A stretch of DNA of 64,000 bases from Spirosoma foliorum (GCF_014117325.1 NZ_CP059732.1:6461001-6525000), one strand, 5' to 3'. Counted from the first letter of the stretch, positions 50,626 through 60,364 are shown. A program made the numbers and translations. The notes: a model not told the origin generated them from the sequence alone.

Positions 50626-52590
50626 ATGTCATCTCGCCTTTTGCTAAGTATCGCGGGGGTTTTCGTAGCCCTACTTGGGCATGGTCAAAAACCAATCTTC
50701 CCGACACCCCTGAGTCCACGATTGGCGAATTACCAGATCGATGTGAAGCTAAATCCGATCACGAAAAAACTCGATGGTCGGGAAACGCTAACCTGGAAAA
50801 ATTCGTCTACCGATCAAATCCATGAATTGCAGTTCCACTTGTATTTGAATGCCTTCCGCAACGATCAGTCTACGTTCATGCGGGAATCGGGCGGGCAATT
50901 GCGAGGAGACCAGATTGACCGGAAAGCCAAAGAAGATCCTTATGGTTCTATCGATGTTGTGTCGATGAAGGTTCGTGGCGGGGAGGTGTTAGCTTATCAA
51001 TTCTTCCAGCCTGATGATTCGAACCGGGACGATCACACCGTAATTCGGGTGCCTTTAAGCAAACCTGTTGGGCCGGGTGAAACTATCACTTTAGACATCG
51101 TCTTTCGAGCTAAGCTGCCCAAAATATTCGCCCGAACTGGTTTTAGCCGCGACTTTTTTCTGGTAGGCCAATGGTTTCCTAAAATTGGCGTTTACGAGTC
51201 GGCCGGAACGCGTTATCAACCCGCTGGATTAGGAAAAACAGGACACTGGAATTGCCATCAGTTCCATGCACACTCCGAGTTTTATGCCGACTATGGCGTT
51301 TATGATGTAAACATCACCACTCCCAAAGATTATTGGGTGAGCGCCGTTGGCCTTTTTCAGTCCGAAAAGCTACACGGCGACGGTACCAAAACAATCCTCT
51401 ATCATGCCGAAGATGTGGTCGATTTTGCCTGGACGGCTTCTCCCCATTTTCAGGTTATTAACGATACCTGGAAACGGCCTTCGGGGGGCAAGGTCGATAT
51501 AGAGTTAGTGATGCAACCCGAACATGCCCATCAAGCGAAACGCCATCTGGACGCAGCCAAAGCGGCTTTGGCTTACTTCGACAAACACCTGGGCAAATAC
51601 CCGTTTCCGAACCTGACCATTGTCGATCCACCGTTACATGCCAGCGGCTCGTTTGGCATGGAGTATCCAACATTCATTACCGCCGGAACGGCTTGGTTCT
51701 TGCCCGCCGGAGCCCGCTTTCCGGAAGAAGTAACTATTCATGAGTTTGGCCATCAGTACTTTATGCAGCTTTTGGCGACCAACGAGTTTGAAGAAGCCTG
51801 GCTCGACGAAGGCTTTAATCAATACTACGAAGGCCGGATTATGGACGCTACCTACGGCGCTCGCTCATCGCAGATTGACTTGTTTGGCTTTCGATGGGGT
51901 GATCTGGAAAGCTCACGAGACAATTATGTGCATCAGGATAATCCTGCCCTTGGTTCATCGTTTGGCAACACCTGGCAATTGCCCGAAGGCCAGTATGGCG
52001 TTTTAACCTACTCCAAAACGGCAACCTGGATGCGAACGCTGGAAGGACTGGTTGGACGGACTGTAATGGACGAGATTATGCAGACATATTTCATCCGCTG
52101 GAAATTCAAACATCCCGACGGCCAGAATTTCATTGACATTGTAAACGAACTCGTACCCAAAAGACTTGGCGCTAAATACGGCCCCGATATGAACTGGTTT
52201 TTCGACCAGGTACTGTATGGCGATCAAGTTGTTGATTATGAACTTCTCTCCATTAAAAACCGGAGGGGTAATGGTCAGCAACAGAGCGTTATAACGGTGC
52301 AACGAAACGGCGATGGGGTAATGCCGGTGGACATATTGGTGCATTTTGACAATGGCCACGAGCTTATGTTATTCTGGGACGGTAAAGGTCGGCAGCGTCA
52401 ATTTACACTCAACGAGAGCGCCAAAGTAGTCTGGGCAACTGTCGATCCGAAGCAAAAGATCTACATGGATACCAACCTTAACAATAATAGTTTAACCCTT
52501 GAACCATCATCGGCCCCAGCGGCTAAATTTGCGGCTAAGTTTTTATTCTGGGTTGAAAACTGGATGCAGTGGCTAGCCTGGCTGGCGTAA
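50626..52590 (+). CDS. M1-family zinc metallopeptidase
   Basis: 654 residues with a signal peptide (ending about GHGQ, residue 21). The beta-sandwich N-domain precedes a gluzincin catalytic domain with HEFGH (about residue 371) and the downstream glutamate in EEAWLDEGFNQYYE. The exopeptidase motif is G-M-E-Y (HASGSFGMEYPTF) in place of GAMEN, which may change the specificity. The C-terminal tail is hydrophobic (WVENWMQWLAWLA). It is probably periplasmic. The gene nuoC follows after 24 bp, so both may share a transcript. Confidence 0.92.
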   Translation: MSSRLLLSIAGVFVALLGHGQKPIFPTPLSPRLANYQIDVKLNPITKKLDGRETLTWKNSSTDQIHELQFHLYLNAFRNDQSTFMRESGGQLRGDQIDRKAKEDPYGSIDVVSMKVRGGEVLAYQFFQPDDSNRDDHTVIRVPLSKPVGPGETITLDIVFRAKLPKIFARTGFSRDFFLVGQWFPKIGVYESAGTRYQPAGLGKTGHWNCHQFHAHSEFYADYGVYDVNITTPKDYWVSAVGLFQSEKLHGDGTKTILYHAEDVVDFAWTASPHFQVINDTWKRPSGGKVDIELVMQPEHAHQAKRHLDAAKAALAYFDKHLGKYPFPNLTIVDPPLHASGSFGMEYPTFITAGTAWFLPAGARFPEEVTIHEFGHQYFMQLLATNEFEEAWLDEGFNQYYEGRIMDATYGARSSQIDLFGFRWGDLESSRDNYVHQDNPALGSSFGNTWQLPEGQYGVLTYSKTATWMRTLEGLVGRTVMDEIMQTYFIRWKFKHPDGQNFIDIVNELVPKRLGAKYGPDMNWFFDQVLYGDQVVDYELLSIKNRRGNGQQQSVITVQRNGDGVMPVDILVHFDNGHELMLFWDGKGRQRQFTLNESAKVVWATVDPKQKIYMDTNLNNNSLTLEPSSAPAAKFAAKFLFWVENWMQWLAWLA

Positions 52591-52614
52591 GCTCACGATA
52601 ATTTTACTAACAAG

Positions 52615-53106
52615 ATGACCTTTTCCGAAATTACTGACCTGCTCACCACCCAGTTCGGCCCTGATATACAGGCCAATCCGCAAGCGATACAGCCTTACCT
52701 CACTGTTCCTGCAAACCAATTGGTAGCCATTTGCCAATTTTTGCGTGACGATGACCAGTTATTTTTTGACTTACTAGCCTGCATTACAGGCATCGATAAC
52801 GGGCTGGGGACCGACACGATGGAGGTCATCTATAATCTTACCTCTATTCCCTACCAGCATAACCTTATGGTAAAAGTGGTTATTCCACGTAATACCACTG
52901 GAAAGGAATTGCCAACGATACCGAGTGTAGCTCATATCTGGCGAACCGCCGACTGGCACGAACGCGAAACGTTTGATCTGGTTGGTATCCGATTTGAAAA
53001 CCATCCAGACCTCCGCCGTATCCTGTTGCCTACCGATTGGGTTGGCCATCCACTCCGCACCGACTATCAGGAACAGGAGCAGTATCACGGCATCAAAACC
53101 AAATAA
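52615..53106 (+). CDS. nuoC: NADH:quinone oxidoreductase subunit C, apparently isolated
   Basis: 163 residues. Family motifs: HIWRTADWHERETFDLVGIRFENHPDLRRILLPTDWVGHPLRTDYQ. The subunit is part of the peripheral arm of Complex I. Its usual neighbours nuoB and nuoD are absent; it stands after an M1 peptidase and before an unrelated exported protein. It could be a second copy or the sole copy placed apart from the operon. The coding sequence is complete and not visibly degenerate. The protein lacks the long N-terminal extension found in fused NuoCD. Confidence 0.95.
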   Translation: MTFSEITDLLTTQFGPDIQANPQAIQPYLTVPANQLVAICQFLRDDDQLFFDLLACITGIDNGLGTDTMEVIYNLTSIPYQHNLMVKVVIPRNTTGKELPTIPSVAHIWRTADWHERETFDLVGIRFENHPDLRRILLPTDWVGHPLRTDYQEQEQYHGIKTK

Positions 53107-53182
53107 GCCGTCAGCTTTTTTAGCCTGGAGTTGACTGTTTCTGGTTTTCGTTTGTTATTGCTATATCTGTATTCCTGAATCG

Positions 53183-54847
53183 ATGAAAAATTCTTTACAA
53201 CGCCTTCGGGGCTTATTACTTCCTATCTACTGCTTAGTATCCCTGACATCTATTGCCCAAACGGATTCGGTAGTTGTAACTGGCCGTATTTATCACTTAT
53301 CGGCCCGATTGTATCGAGAATCGCCAACCATATTTGTCAGCCGCAACAATATCCTACAAGCCAATCGCGAATTAGTACGGCCAGCCCCACTCAACGTAGA
53401 CGGTTCTTTCCGGGTATCGATGCCGTTGATTTTTCCGCAGGAAGAAATGTATTTCAATTATGGCCGTATTTCGACTGCTTTCCTGGCTAATGCCGGCACG
53501 TTGACGATTGAAATCGATGCCGATTCGTTATTTACAGCCGCCGTACCTTTCCGGTTTGGGGGTGTCAATGCGCAGGTAAACCAGCAATTTGCTCGTTATA
53601 AGGCGTTCGAAGCTACTTATCCGAATAAACCGGATGGCAGGAAAATTACGAACCAGGTTACCAATGCGAGCGACGATGCTGCTTATCGGTTAATTTCCAG
53701 CGCCTATCAGGCTCCGTTTCTAGCCTTTTCGGCAAAAGAAAAACCATTCCCTTTGCTCAAACGCTGGGTTGGTTACGCTGATCGGTATAATGCAGCAGCT
53801 TTCCTGTATGACAAGGCTACGTATGAAAACGATAATTTAACAAAGCTGTTGAACGATTCGCTACGCCCACCTAATGATCAACTGCTGACCGCAGCTCGAG
53901 CGTCGGCTATGAATCGATTTGCCAGCTATGCAACTCATCGGCTTACGACCGAAGCCACCCGCGCGAATGGGTTAACCGTACGAGCGTTAGCTCTCTTATT
54001 AGAACGGTATGGCAAAAACATAACGGCCGAAGAGCGCCTTCGGCTTAACGATTACGCTACCTCGAATTCTGCCCGACAATCTGATTTGAAGTTCTTCGAT
54101 GGGCTGGTCAAACGAAGCCCGGATACGTTGCAACGTCTGGTAAACTATGAGACGCTGATTCAGCGTAGCATTCGTCAGTTCGATAGTAGTGCCGTCGATT
54201 ATCTGGCTGCTTATTGGCTTGCCAGTTCGTTACCGGGACTTACCCTGAACTTTTCGAAGCTCCTTTATGATTACGCACGGCCACAGGTAAAAAATCCAAC
54301 CTTGGCCCAGTCGCTCGACGAATTGTATCGGCTCGAAGTAAAAGATAGTACCCGTATCAGGACAGCTATCCAGACCTTGCGAAAAGCAGGACCTTCTACC
54401 AGTAGTCTGGAAATTTCGCCGGGTATCTTCATAACCCGGAATGACTTTGGCAGCGGTTCGTCCTTGTTAGATCAGGTCATCAATGCCAATCGGGGCAAAG
54501 TGATTTACTTACTGATGACATCTGCTTCTGACGAAGCGGGTCGGCAAGCTGCAATTGACGCTCAACGGCTGCAAAATACTTACAGTGCCCGCGATTTGGC
54601 GCTTATCTACTTACCAATGCCCGACACCGACAAATCGCTTTGGCCAGAAATTGCCACGCGCTATAACCTCTCCGGCGATCATTTATTATTAACTAATACG
54701 CAGCTTCTGAGCGCTCTTGAGCGACTTCGATCGGATGAAGATTTGTCGGCAACGATCATCAATCGTACCGGGAAGATTGTAAAACGAAACGCGCCCTTAC
54801 CGAGCGCGTTCGAGGATGTCAGAAAAGAAATCGATAAAAATCTCTAA
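53183..54847 (+). CDS. Exported protein with thioredoxin-like domain lacking CxxC
   Basis: 554 residues with a signal peptide ending in IAQ (about residue 25). Residues 30-110 look like a beta-sandwich (VVVTGRIYHLSARLYRES) as in DUF4369-type N-domains; the middle is helical. The C-terminal part, from about residue 430, keeps the shape of a TlpA/AhpC thioredoxin (GKVIYLLMTSASDEAGRQAA, DLALIYLPMPDTDKSLWPEIATRYNL, then GDHLLLTN), but the CxxC position reads SASDEAG. So it cannot do disulfide exchange and may be a binding or structural protein. The gene is downstream of nuoC but probably has its own promoter. Confidence 0.75.
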   Translation: MKNSLQRLRGLLLPIYCLVSLTSIAQTDSVVVTGRIYHLSARLYRESPTIFVSRNNILQANRELVRPAPLNVDGSFRVSMPLIFPQEEMYFNYGRISTAFLANAGTLTIEIDADSLFTAAVPFRFGGVNAQVNQQFARYKAFEATYPNKPDGRKITNQVTNASDDAAYRLISSAYQAPFLAFSAKEKPFPLLKRWVGYADRYNAAAFLYDKATYENDNLTKLLNDSLRPPNDQLLTAARASAMNRFASYATHRLTTEATRANGLTVRALALLLERYGKNITAEERLRLNDYATSNSARQSDLKFFDGLVKRSPDTLQRLVNYETLIQRSIRQFDSSAVDYLAAYWLASSLPGLTLNFSKLLYDYARPQVKNPTLAQSLDELYRLEVKDSTRIRTAIQTLRKAGPSTSSLEISPGIFITRNDFGSGSSLLDQVINANRGKVIYLLMTSASDEAGRQAAIDAQRLQNTYSARDLALIYLPMPDTDKSLWPEIATRYNLSGDHLLLTNTQLLSALERLRSDEDLSATIINRTGKIVKRNAPLPSAFEDVRKEIDKNL

Positions 54848-54857
54848 GGCTAAAAAA

Positions 54858-54967
54858 TGGTCAAGAGTGGTCAGGTGTTGTCAGAAATGGTCAAGGGTGG
54901 CAAGGATTGACATACAACTCTTGACCATTCCTGACAATACCTGACTACTCTTGGCCACTTCTTGACA
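54858..54967. repeat. Word-palindrome with 10-bp period between convergent genes
   Basis: The left tract (54858-54910) reads TGGTCAAGAG, TGGTCAGGTG, TTGTCAGAAA, TGGTCAAGGG, TGGCAAGGAT; the right tract (54918-54967) reads CTCTTGACCA, TTCCTGACAA, TACCTGACTA, CTCTTGGCCA, CTTCTTGACA. Each side is a 10-bp degenerate tandem repeat, and one is the complement of the other. The position suits a bidirectional terminator. Confidence 0.85.
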
Positions 54968-54972
54968 ACCTG

Positions 54973-56337
54973 TTATAATCCATACTGATCCAACAAATAG
55001 ATCAGCGATGCCATCGAAGCCGCACCTAGTTCAAGTTCACGTTGGCTAACGACTTCAAAATTGTCGATAGCAGTATGATGGTAATCGAAATAACGCTGCG
55101 AATCGGGGCGAAATCCAAATAATACCGTACCCGATTGAGCCAATGGACCAATGTCGGCTCCGCCCCCACCCGCACCAATTTCCAGCAAGCCGTAGGGAGC
55201 CAGCAACGGTTTCCAGGGCATTACTTTGGCGCGTTGCTCGGGTGTTCCAACAATACCAAAACCACGTGGTGTGAATCCACCCGCATCGGACTCAACGGCG
55301 GCCATATGCTTCTCATTGTTCTTTTTAGCCAGATCGGCATATTGTACACCACCGCGCAGGCCGTTTTCCTCATTCATAAACATAACAGCCCGAATTGTAC
55401 GCTTCGGCTTAATGCCTAATGCTTTGAACAGCCGAAGCACTTCTATTGACTGCATACAGCCTGCTCCATCGTCCTGCGCTCCTTCGGCCAGATCCCATGA
55501 GTCTAAATGTCCACCCACCACAATGATTTCGTCGGGCTTCTCACTACCCTTGATTTCACCTACCACATTGTACGACTTGGCATCGGGCAAAGTCTCGCAG
55601 CTTTGTTTAAAATAAAACGTCAGATTCGGATTTTCCTTTAGCGATTTACTGAGCAAATCTGCGGCATTGGTGCTAATAGCCGCCGTTGGAATCAGCGGAA
55701 CGCCTGTAGCATACCGCATACCACCCACGTGCGGATAATCGTCATGCAGAGGATTCATTGACCGAACAATGGCACCCACAGCACCTAGTTTAGCCGCTTC
55801 AGTAGCCCCATTAGCTCGTTGGTCGACAGCTCCGCCATAGGCTTCAAACGTATTGATTTTTGTCGGGTCCATTGGTCGATTGTAAAACACAATCTTACCC
55901 TTTACTTTGTCGGCACCGAGCGCCCGCAATTCAGGAAAGCTTGTCACTTCAATTACACCGGCTTCAACGCCTTTTGGCCCTGTTGCGACTGATCCACCCA
56001 AAGCGGCAATCGGCACGGTTGTCTTCTGTTTCCCGTTTTGAATATAAGCCACTTCTTTTGCCCCGCGCACCCAATGCGGCACCATAACATCCTGCAAAAA
56101 CACTCGGTCGAAGCCTTCTTTCTCCATGACCTGTTTGGTCCAGTCAACAGCTTTCTGGGCCCCTTCCGAACCACTCAGACGCGGCCCAATCTGCTTGGTT
56201 AGATGACGCAGCCATTCGTAGGATTTCCCATTCGAAAGCGCTTCGTTATAAATTTTTCGGATGGTAACCGAATCGGCGTTTTGCGCCTGTGCGTACCCGA
56301 CTACCAGCGTAAAGAGAAGTGTAATTGTTTTCTTCAT
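54973..56337 (-). CDS. M28-family zinc peptidase (carboxypeptidase Q-like), exported
   Basis: 454 residues with a signal peptide (ending AQAQ, residue 19). The catalytic motifs VVGGHLDSWDLAEGAQDDGAG, FMNEENGLRGG, VESDAGGFTP and the final HHTAID are complete for a two-zinc M28 enzyme. A PA-like domain lies between about residues 110 and 240. It is a second M28 enzyme besides 10668-12161, with a shorter N-terminus. It probably cleaves small peptides in the periplasm for nutrition. Confidence 0.94.
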   Translation of the reverse strand: MKKTITLLFTLVVGYAQAQNADSVTIRKIYNEALSNGKSYEWLRHLTKQIGPRLSGSEGAQKAVDWTKQVMEKEGFDRVFLQDVMVPHWVRGAKEVAYIQNGKQKTTVPIAALGGSVATGPKGVEAGVIEVTSFPELRALGADKVKGKIVFYNRPMDPTKINTFEAYGGAVDQRANGATEAAKLGAVGAIVRSMNPLHDDYPHVGGMRYATGVPLIPTAAISTNAADLLSKSLKENPNLTFYFKQSCETLPDAKSYNVVGEIKGSEKPDEIIVVGGHLDSWDLAEGAQDDGAGCMQSIEVLRLFKALGIKPKRTIRAVMFMNEENGLRGGVQYADLAKKNNEKHMAAVESDAGGFTPRGFGIVGTPEQRAKVMPWKPLLAPYGLLEIGAGGGGADIGPLAQSGTVLFGFRPDSQRYFDYHHTAIDNFEVVSQRELELGAASMASLIYLLDQYGL

Positions 56338-56449
56338 TATAGATGGTTGTATTGGTTAAAAAGGCAAGATACTCGTTTTGCCGTAACTTTAAAGCCAGTT
56401 TACCGATCCAACGGCATAGCTCCTGGCGAGTGCCCTATGTATAATCCCT

Positions 56450-59400
56450 ATGGATTCAAATTTAGTTATCCGTTGTCTGTTAGCGCTGCGTCAATTAGCA
56501 CTGCCCACTGTAGTCAAACAGGCACAATTAGTGTATGAAGAGGGACATGTTGCTGTAAAAAGTTTTGAAGAATACGAAGCCTATTTTACGGTTAGGAGTG
56601 TTTCGGGAAAAAGCGAATATGAGGTTAACATTTACAATCTGGATGATCCAACTGAAGTCTGGGGAGATTGTACCTGTCCTTATTCGGATGAGGGCGTCTG
56701 TAAGCACGTACTAGCCGCGTGTTACACCCTCGAAGTGTCGTTAAGAATAGGGTCTCCTATTCATCGAGGACGAAAATCGCCGGATGAATTAGTACAAAAA
56801 AAGATCATAAACATCAACAAAGTATCGAAACCAGTAGCAGTCCCACCCAAACCCGTTGTACCCACATGGGTGGCCAGCGATACGACCCTAAATCTGAAAA
56901 ATCTGGGAGAAAATCAGATTCGCCCTAAAGTGGCAGATAATTTCTGGAGTAATCGGCGACATTACCAGAACGTCCGGTCGATAGAACAGGGTAAAGGCTA
57001 CGAAACGTTTGAGCTATCTCTGAAAAAATACGGTACCTATCGCATTCGTATCAGCCGTGTTCAGAAAGGCACATATCATCTGTCGTGTTCATGTAATCAA
57101 ACCCTTAAGCATCCGATTTGTGAACACCAGATGGGCGTACTGCTCTGGATGGCGAACCTGCGAGGTATACAGGCGCTCGAATTGTTAAGAGACTGGACTA
57201 CTGAGAAAAACGCCTTACTGGTCGACTATGGCTACTCGATGCAGGATTCACTCACCCATAAATTTGAGTTTAAAATTGATCCATCGGGCGATAACCTGGA
57301 ATTGATTCTACTCGACAAAAGTATCCAGCGCATCAGCGGTAATAACTGGGATAGCTTATTCAAAAGCACACTACCCAGTCTTACCGAACAACCAATAGTG
57401 CCGATTACAACCTTTGTTGAGCCTTCCGTTTACGTTTATTTGCTCGAAAAATTTACCCGCCAGACGCCCCCGTTTTTTGAGTTAACCCTTTGCCAGGGCA
57501 AACTCAATACGAAAACCGGAAAACTGACGCAGGTAGCTCGCATGAGTCCTTACGACCGTGAGCGCCCCACCACCGATGCCATTGATCTGGAAATCATGAA
57601 TCTGGGTCGGATGCTCACCACTAACTACCTTAACGAATGGCTAACGGGACAGGGGTTTAAACTGGGCAAAAATTACTGGAACATTAATTATAGCAACGAA
57701 GCTCGTGAAGCTCTGTTGCAATGGTCGCTTAAATTACTAGATCGGTTGCTACCGTTATTGGCCAGTCGGCCAGTGCGGATACTCAAAGGAGAAGGCTATT
57801 CAGTAGGCTCAGTAGTAACTGTAGATGAACGTCCGCTGACACTCCGGTTTCAATTAAGTCGTGCGGATGGTGAAACCCTTTTACAAGCCACCGTGCAACA
57901 AGGGAACGACGAGCCAATTCCGTTTAATCGCCTGACCGATACGGGTTCTGATGCGCTCGTCCTGGTTGATGGCGACCGCCTGTGTCGTTATCAATCACTC
58001 GATACGGCCAAAGCCGCCCGACAATTCATGGATATGGATGGTGCGCTACGCTTCCGATCCCTACGCGACGAACAGTTTTTCAATGGTTTCCTGATCCCAT
58101 TGGCGAATCGATTTGCGGTCGATTTCGATCAGGCATCAGATATTACCAAAACGGATCTGGAATTTCGGGAAGGCCGGATTTACCTCAAAGAAGACGAAAA
58201 TAACCTCCTTATTGTACCCGCCTTTGGCTATGCTACGGACGAAGAGCCAGACATTGAACTACCACGCGATTTTCGCCCAGCACGGGTCGTTGCGTATGAT
58301 GGAGCAGTTCAGCTTCAGAAACGGGACCCTGATGCCGAAAACGAGTTTATGCGGTTTATTCAGCAGCAACACCCCGACTTCGCCCATCAATCCGATCAGT
58401 TTTTTTATTTACCTACACAGAAAGTGCTCGAAAATGGCTGGCTATTCCATTTCTACGAAGCCTTACGCCAGAATCAGACGCGGCTATTTGGCTTTAGCTC
58501 CCTCAAAAAATTTCGTTATAATCCGAATGCGGCTGCGTTCAACATTCGCAGTTCGTCGGGTATCGACTGGTTCGATTTAAAAGTCGAGATTTCGTTCGGC
58601 GATCAGGCCGTTGCCTTAGCCGATGTCCGCAAAGCCATTTTACGGCGGCAAAACTACGTTGAACTGGGGGATGGAACCATTGGAGTGCTACCCGACGAAT
58701 GGATTGCCCAACACGCTCAACTGTTCCGGCTTGGGCAGATCGATGATAAAAAGGGAAACATTCGGCTCTCTAAGCGGCACTTCTCCATTCTGGAACATTA
58801 CCGGGAACGTATCAGCGACCCTAAACTCTTGAAGGAACTTGATGACAAGAAAGAGAAATTGCTCAACTTCCAGAAAATCAAGAAGGTAAAGCTACCTAGT
58901 AACATACAGGCTACCCTTCGGCCATATCAGGAAGAGGGTTACCGATGTCTCCACTTTCTGGATGAGTTTGGTTGGGGTGGTTGTCTGGCCGATGACATGG
59001 GCCTCGGCAAAACACTACAGATGCTAACGTTTTTACAAGAGCAGAAAAATCGACGACCCGATGGCATTCACTTAGTAGTAGTCCCTAAAACACTCATATT
59101 CAACTGGCAAGCAGAAGCAACTCGATTTTGTTCTAAGCTGCGCCTGCTTATTCATACGGGAACAGGCCGGGTTAAAACATTCGATAAACTTGCGGATGTC
59201 GATATTGTATTAACCACCTATGGGGCTGTTCGTACCGACATTGAGTGGCTGCGGGAATTTAAGTTCGATTATGTCATTCTCGATGAAGCCCAGGCCATTA
59301 AAAATCCAGATTCTTTAATTGCCAAATCGGTCCGGTTGCTTCAGGCACGCAATCGACTGACCATGACTGGTACGCCGGTTGAAAACAACACCTTTGATTT

Positions 59401-60298
59401 GTACGCTCAATTCGATTTTCTGAATCCGGGTTTTCTGGGTAGCGCCGAATTGTTCAGAACCGAATACGCTAACCCAATCGACAAGCATCAGGACAAAGCA
59501 CGGGCAGCTGAACTACGGCAGTTGATTTACCCATTCATGCTCAAGCGTACCAAGGAAGAAGTGGCGAAGGACTTACCTGAAAAAACCGAAATTGTGCTCT
59601 ATTGCGAAATGGACAAACAGCAACGTCGGGTTTACGAAGCGTATCGAGATCGCTACCGAGACCTGATTGAAAAACGTGTGGCAGAGGTTGGCGCCGAGCA
59701 ATCGGCATTTCTGATTCTGGAAGGGCTGCTGAAGCTCCGGCAAATCTGCGACTCGCCCGCCTTACTTAATGATGAGGAAGATTACGGCAATGAATCGGCC
59801 AAATTAGACGAACTGGTACGCGAAATCGGGCAGAATGCATCCAATCATAAAATCGTCATTTTTAGTCAATTTCTGGGTATGCTCGACCAAATCAGGCAGA
59901 AACTGGAACGCGACCGGGTCCCCTACGAATACCTCGATGGGCAAACGAACGATCGGGCTAGTCGGGTGCAAAACTTCCAGGCTAACGATGAATGTCGGGT
60001 ATTTCTGATGAGTTTAAAAGCAGGAGGTGTGGGCCTTAACTTAACAGAAGCCGATTACGTGTATCTTGTTGACCCCTGGTGGAACCCCGCTGTTGAGCAG
60101 CAAGCCATCGACCGTGTACACCGCATTGGCCAAACCAAGCGCGTATTTGCCTACCGCATGATCTGCAAAGACACGGTCGAAGAAAAGATTCTACTCCTTC
60201 AGGATCGCAAACGCGCCCTCGCCAGTGACCTTATCTCAACCGAAACAGGCTTCCTAAAAAAACTAAGCCCGAAGGATATTTTGGGGTTGTTTAGTTGA
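56450..60298 (+). CDS. SNF2-family helicase with two SWIM zinc fingers
   Basis: 1282 residues. N-terminal SWIM finger: C74, C76, C84, H86 (DCTCPYSDEGVCKH). A second finger: C213, C215, C224, H226 (CSCNQTLKHPICEH). The SNF2 core begins near residue 830: Walker A DDMGLGKTLQML, the DEAQ box (about 944), the SNF2 motif TMTGTPVENN, and the C-terminal helicase half with SQFLGMLDQI, LKAGGVGLNLTEADYVYLVDPWWNP and RIGQTKRV. Such proteins remodel nucleoprotein or affect RNA polymerase recycling. Most bacterial relatives carry one SWIM finger. Start is the ATG at 56450. Confidence 0.95.
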   Translation: MDSNLVIRCLLALRQLALPTVVKQAQLVYEEGHVAVKSFEEYEAYFTVRSVSGKSEYEVNIYNLDDPTEVWGDCTCPYSDEGVCKHVLAACYTLEVSLRIGSPIHRGRKSPDELVQKKIININKVSKPVAVPPKPVVPTWVASDTTLNLKNLGENQIRPKVADNFWSNRRHYQNVRSIEQGKGYETFELSLKKYGTYRIRISRVQKGTYHLSCSCNQTLKHPICEHQMGVLLWMANLRGIQALELLRDWTTEKNALLVDYGYSMQDSLTHKFEFKIDPSGDNLELILLDKSIQRISGNNWDSLFKSTLPSLTEQPIVPITTFVEPSVYVYLLEKFTRQTPPFFELTLCQGKLNTKTGKLTQVARMSPYDRERPTTDAIDLEIMNLGRMLTTNYLNEWLTGQGFKLGKNYWNINYSNEAREALLQWSLKLLDRLLPLLASRPVRILKGEGYSVGSVVTVDERPLTLRFQLSRADGETLLQATVQQGNDEPIPFNRLTDTGSDALVLVDGDRLCRYQSLDTAKAARQFMDMDGALRFRSLRDEQFFNGFLIPLANRFAVDFDQASDITKTDLEFREGRIYLKEDENNLLIVPAFGYATDEEPDIELPRDFRPARVVAYDGAVQLQKRDPDAENEFMRFIQQQHPDFAHQSDQFFYLPTQKVLENGWLFHFYEALRQNQTRLFGFSSLKKFRYNPNAAAFNIRSSSGIDWFDLKVEISFGDQAVALADVRKAILRRQNYVELGDGTIGVLPDEWIAQHAQLFRLGQIDDKKGNIRLSKRHFSILEHYRERISDPKLLKELDDKKEKLLNFQKIKKVKLPSNIQATLRPYQEEGYRCLHFLDEFGWGGCLADDMGLGKTLQMLTFLQEQKNRRPDGIHLVVVPKTLIFNWQAEATRFCSKLRLLIHTGTGRVKTFDKLADVDIVLTTYGAVRTDIEWLREFKFDYVILDEAQAIKNPDSLIAKSVRLLQARNRLTMTGTPVENNTFDLYAQFDFLNPGFLGSAELFRTEYANPIDKHQDKARAAELRQLIYPFMLKRTKEEVAKDLPEKTEIVLYCEMDKQQRRVYEAYRDRYRDLIEKRVAEVGAEQSAFLILEGLLKLRQICDSPALLNDEEDYGNESAKLDELVREIGQNASNHKIVIFSQFLGMLDQIRQKLERDRVPYEYLDGQTNDRASRVQNFQANDECRVFLMSLKAGGVGLNLTEADYVYLVDPWWNPAVEQQAIDRVHRIGQTKRVFAYRMICKDTVEEKILLLQDRKRALASDLISTETGFLKKLSPKDILGLFS

Positions 60299-60330
60299 TC
60301 GTGGCATGATCGAATAGGCAATATACAGAC

Positions 60331-60364
60331 AAGCCCGGCCGCTTTCCAGCAACCGGGCTTTTCA
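60331..60364 (+). terminator. GC hairpin between helicase and lpd
   Basis: AAGCCCGG (60331-60338) pairs with CCGGGCTT (60353-60360) followed by TTTC. It lies between convergent genes. A second, weaker palindrome (CTCTCCCGTTTGGGAGAAG) follows at about 60374-60392. Confidence 0.7.

Noticed and set aside
54858..54967. CRISPR-like array
   Set aside because: The units are 10 bp with no spacers, and the second half is inverted; no cas gene is present.
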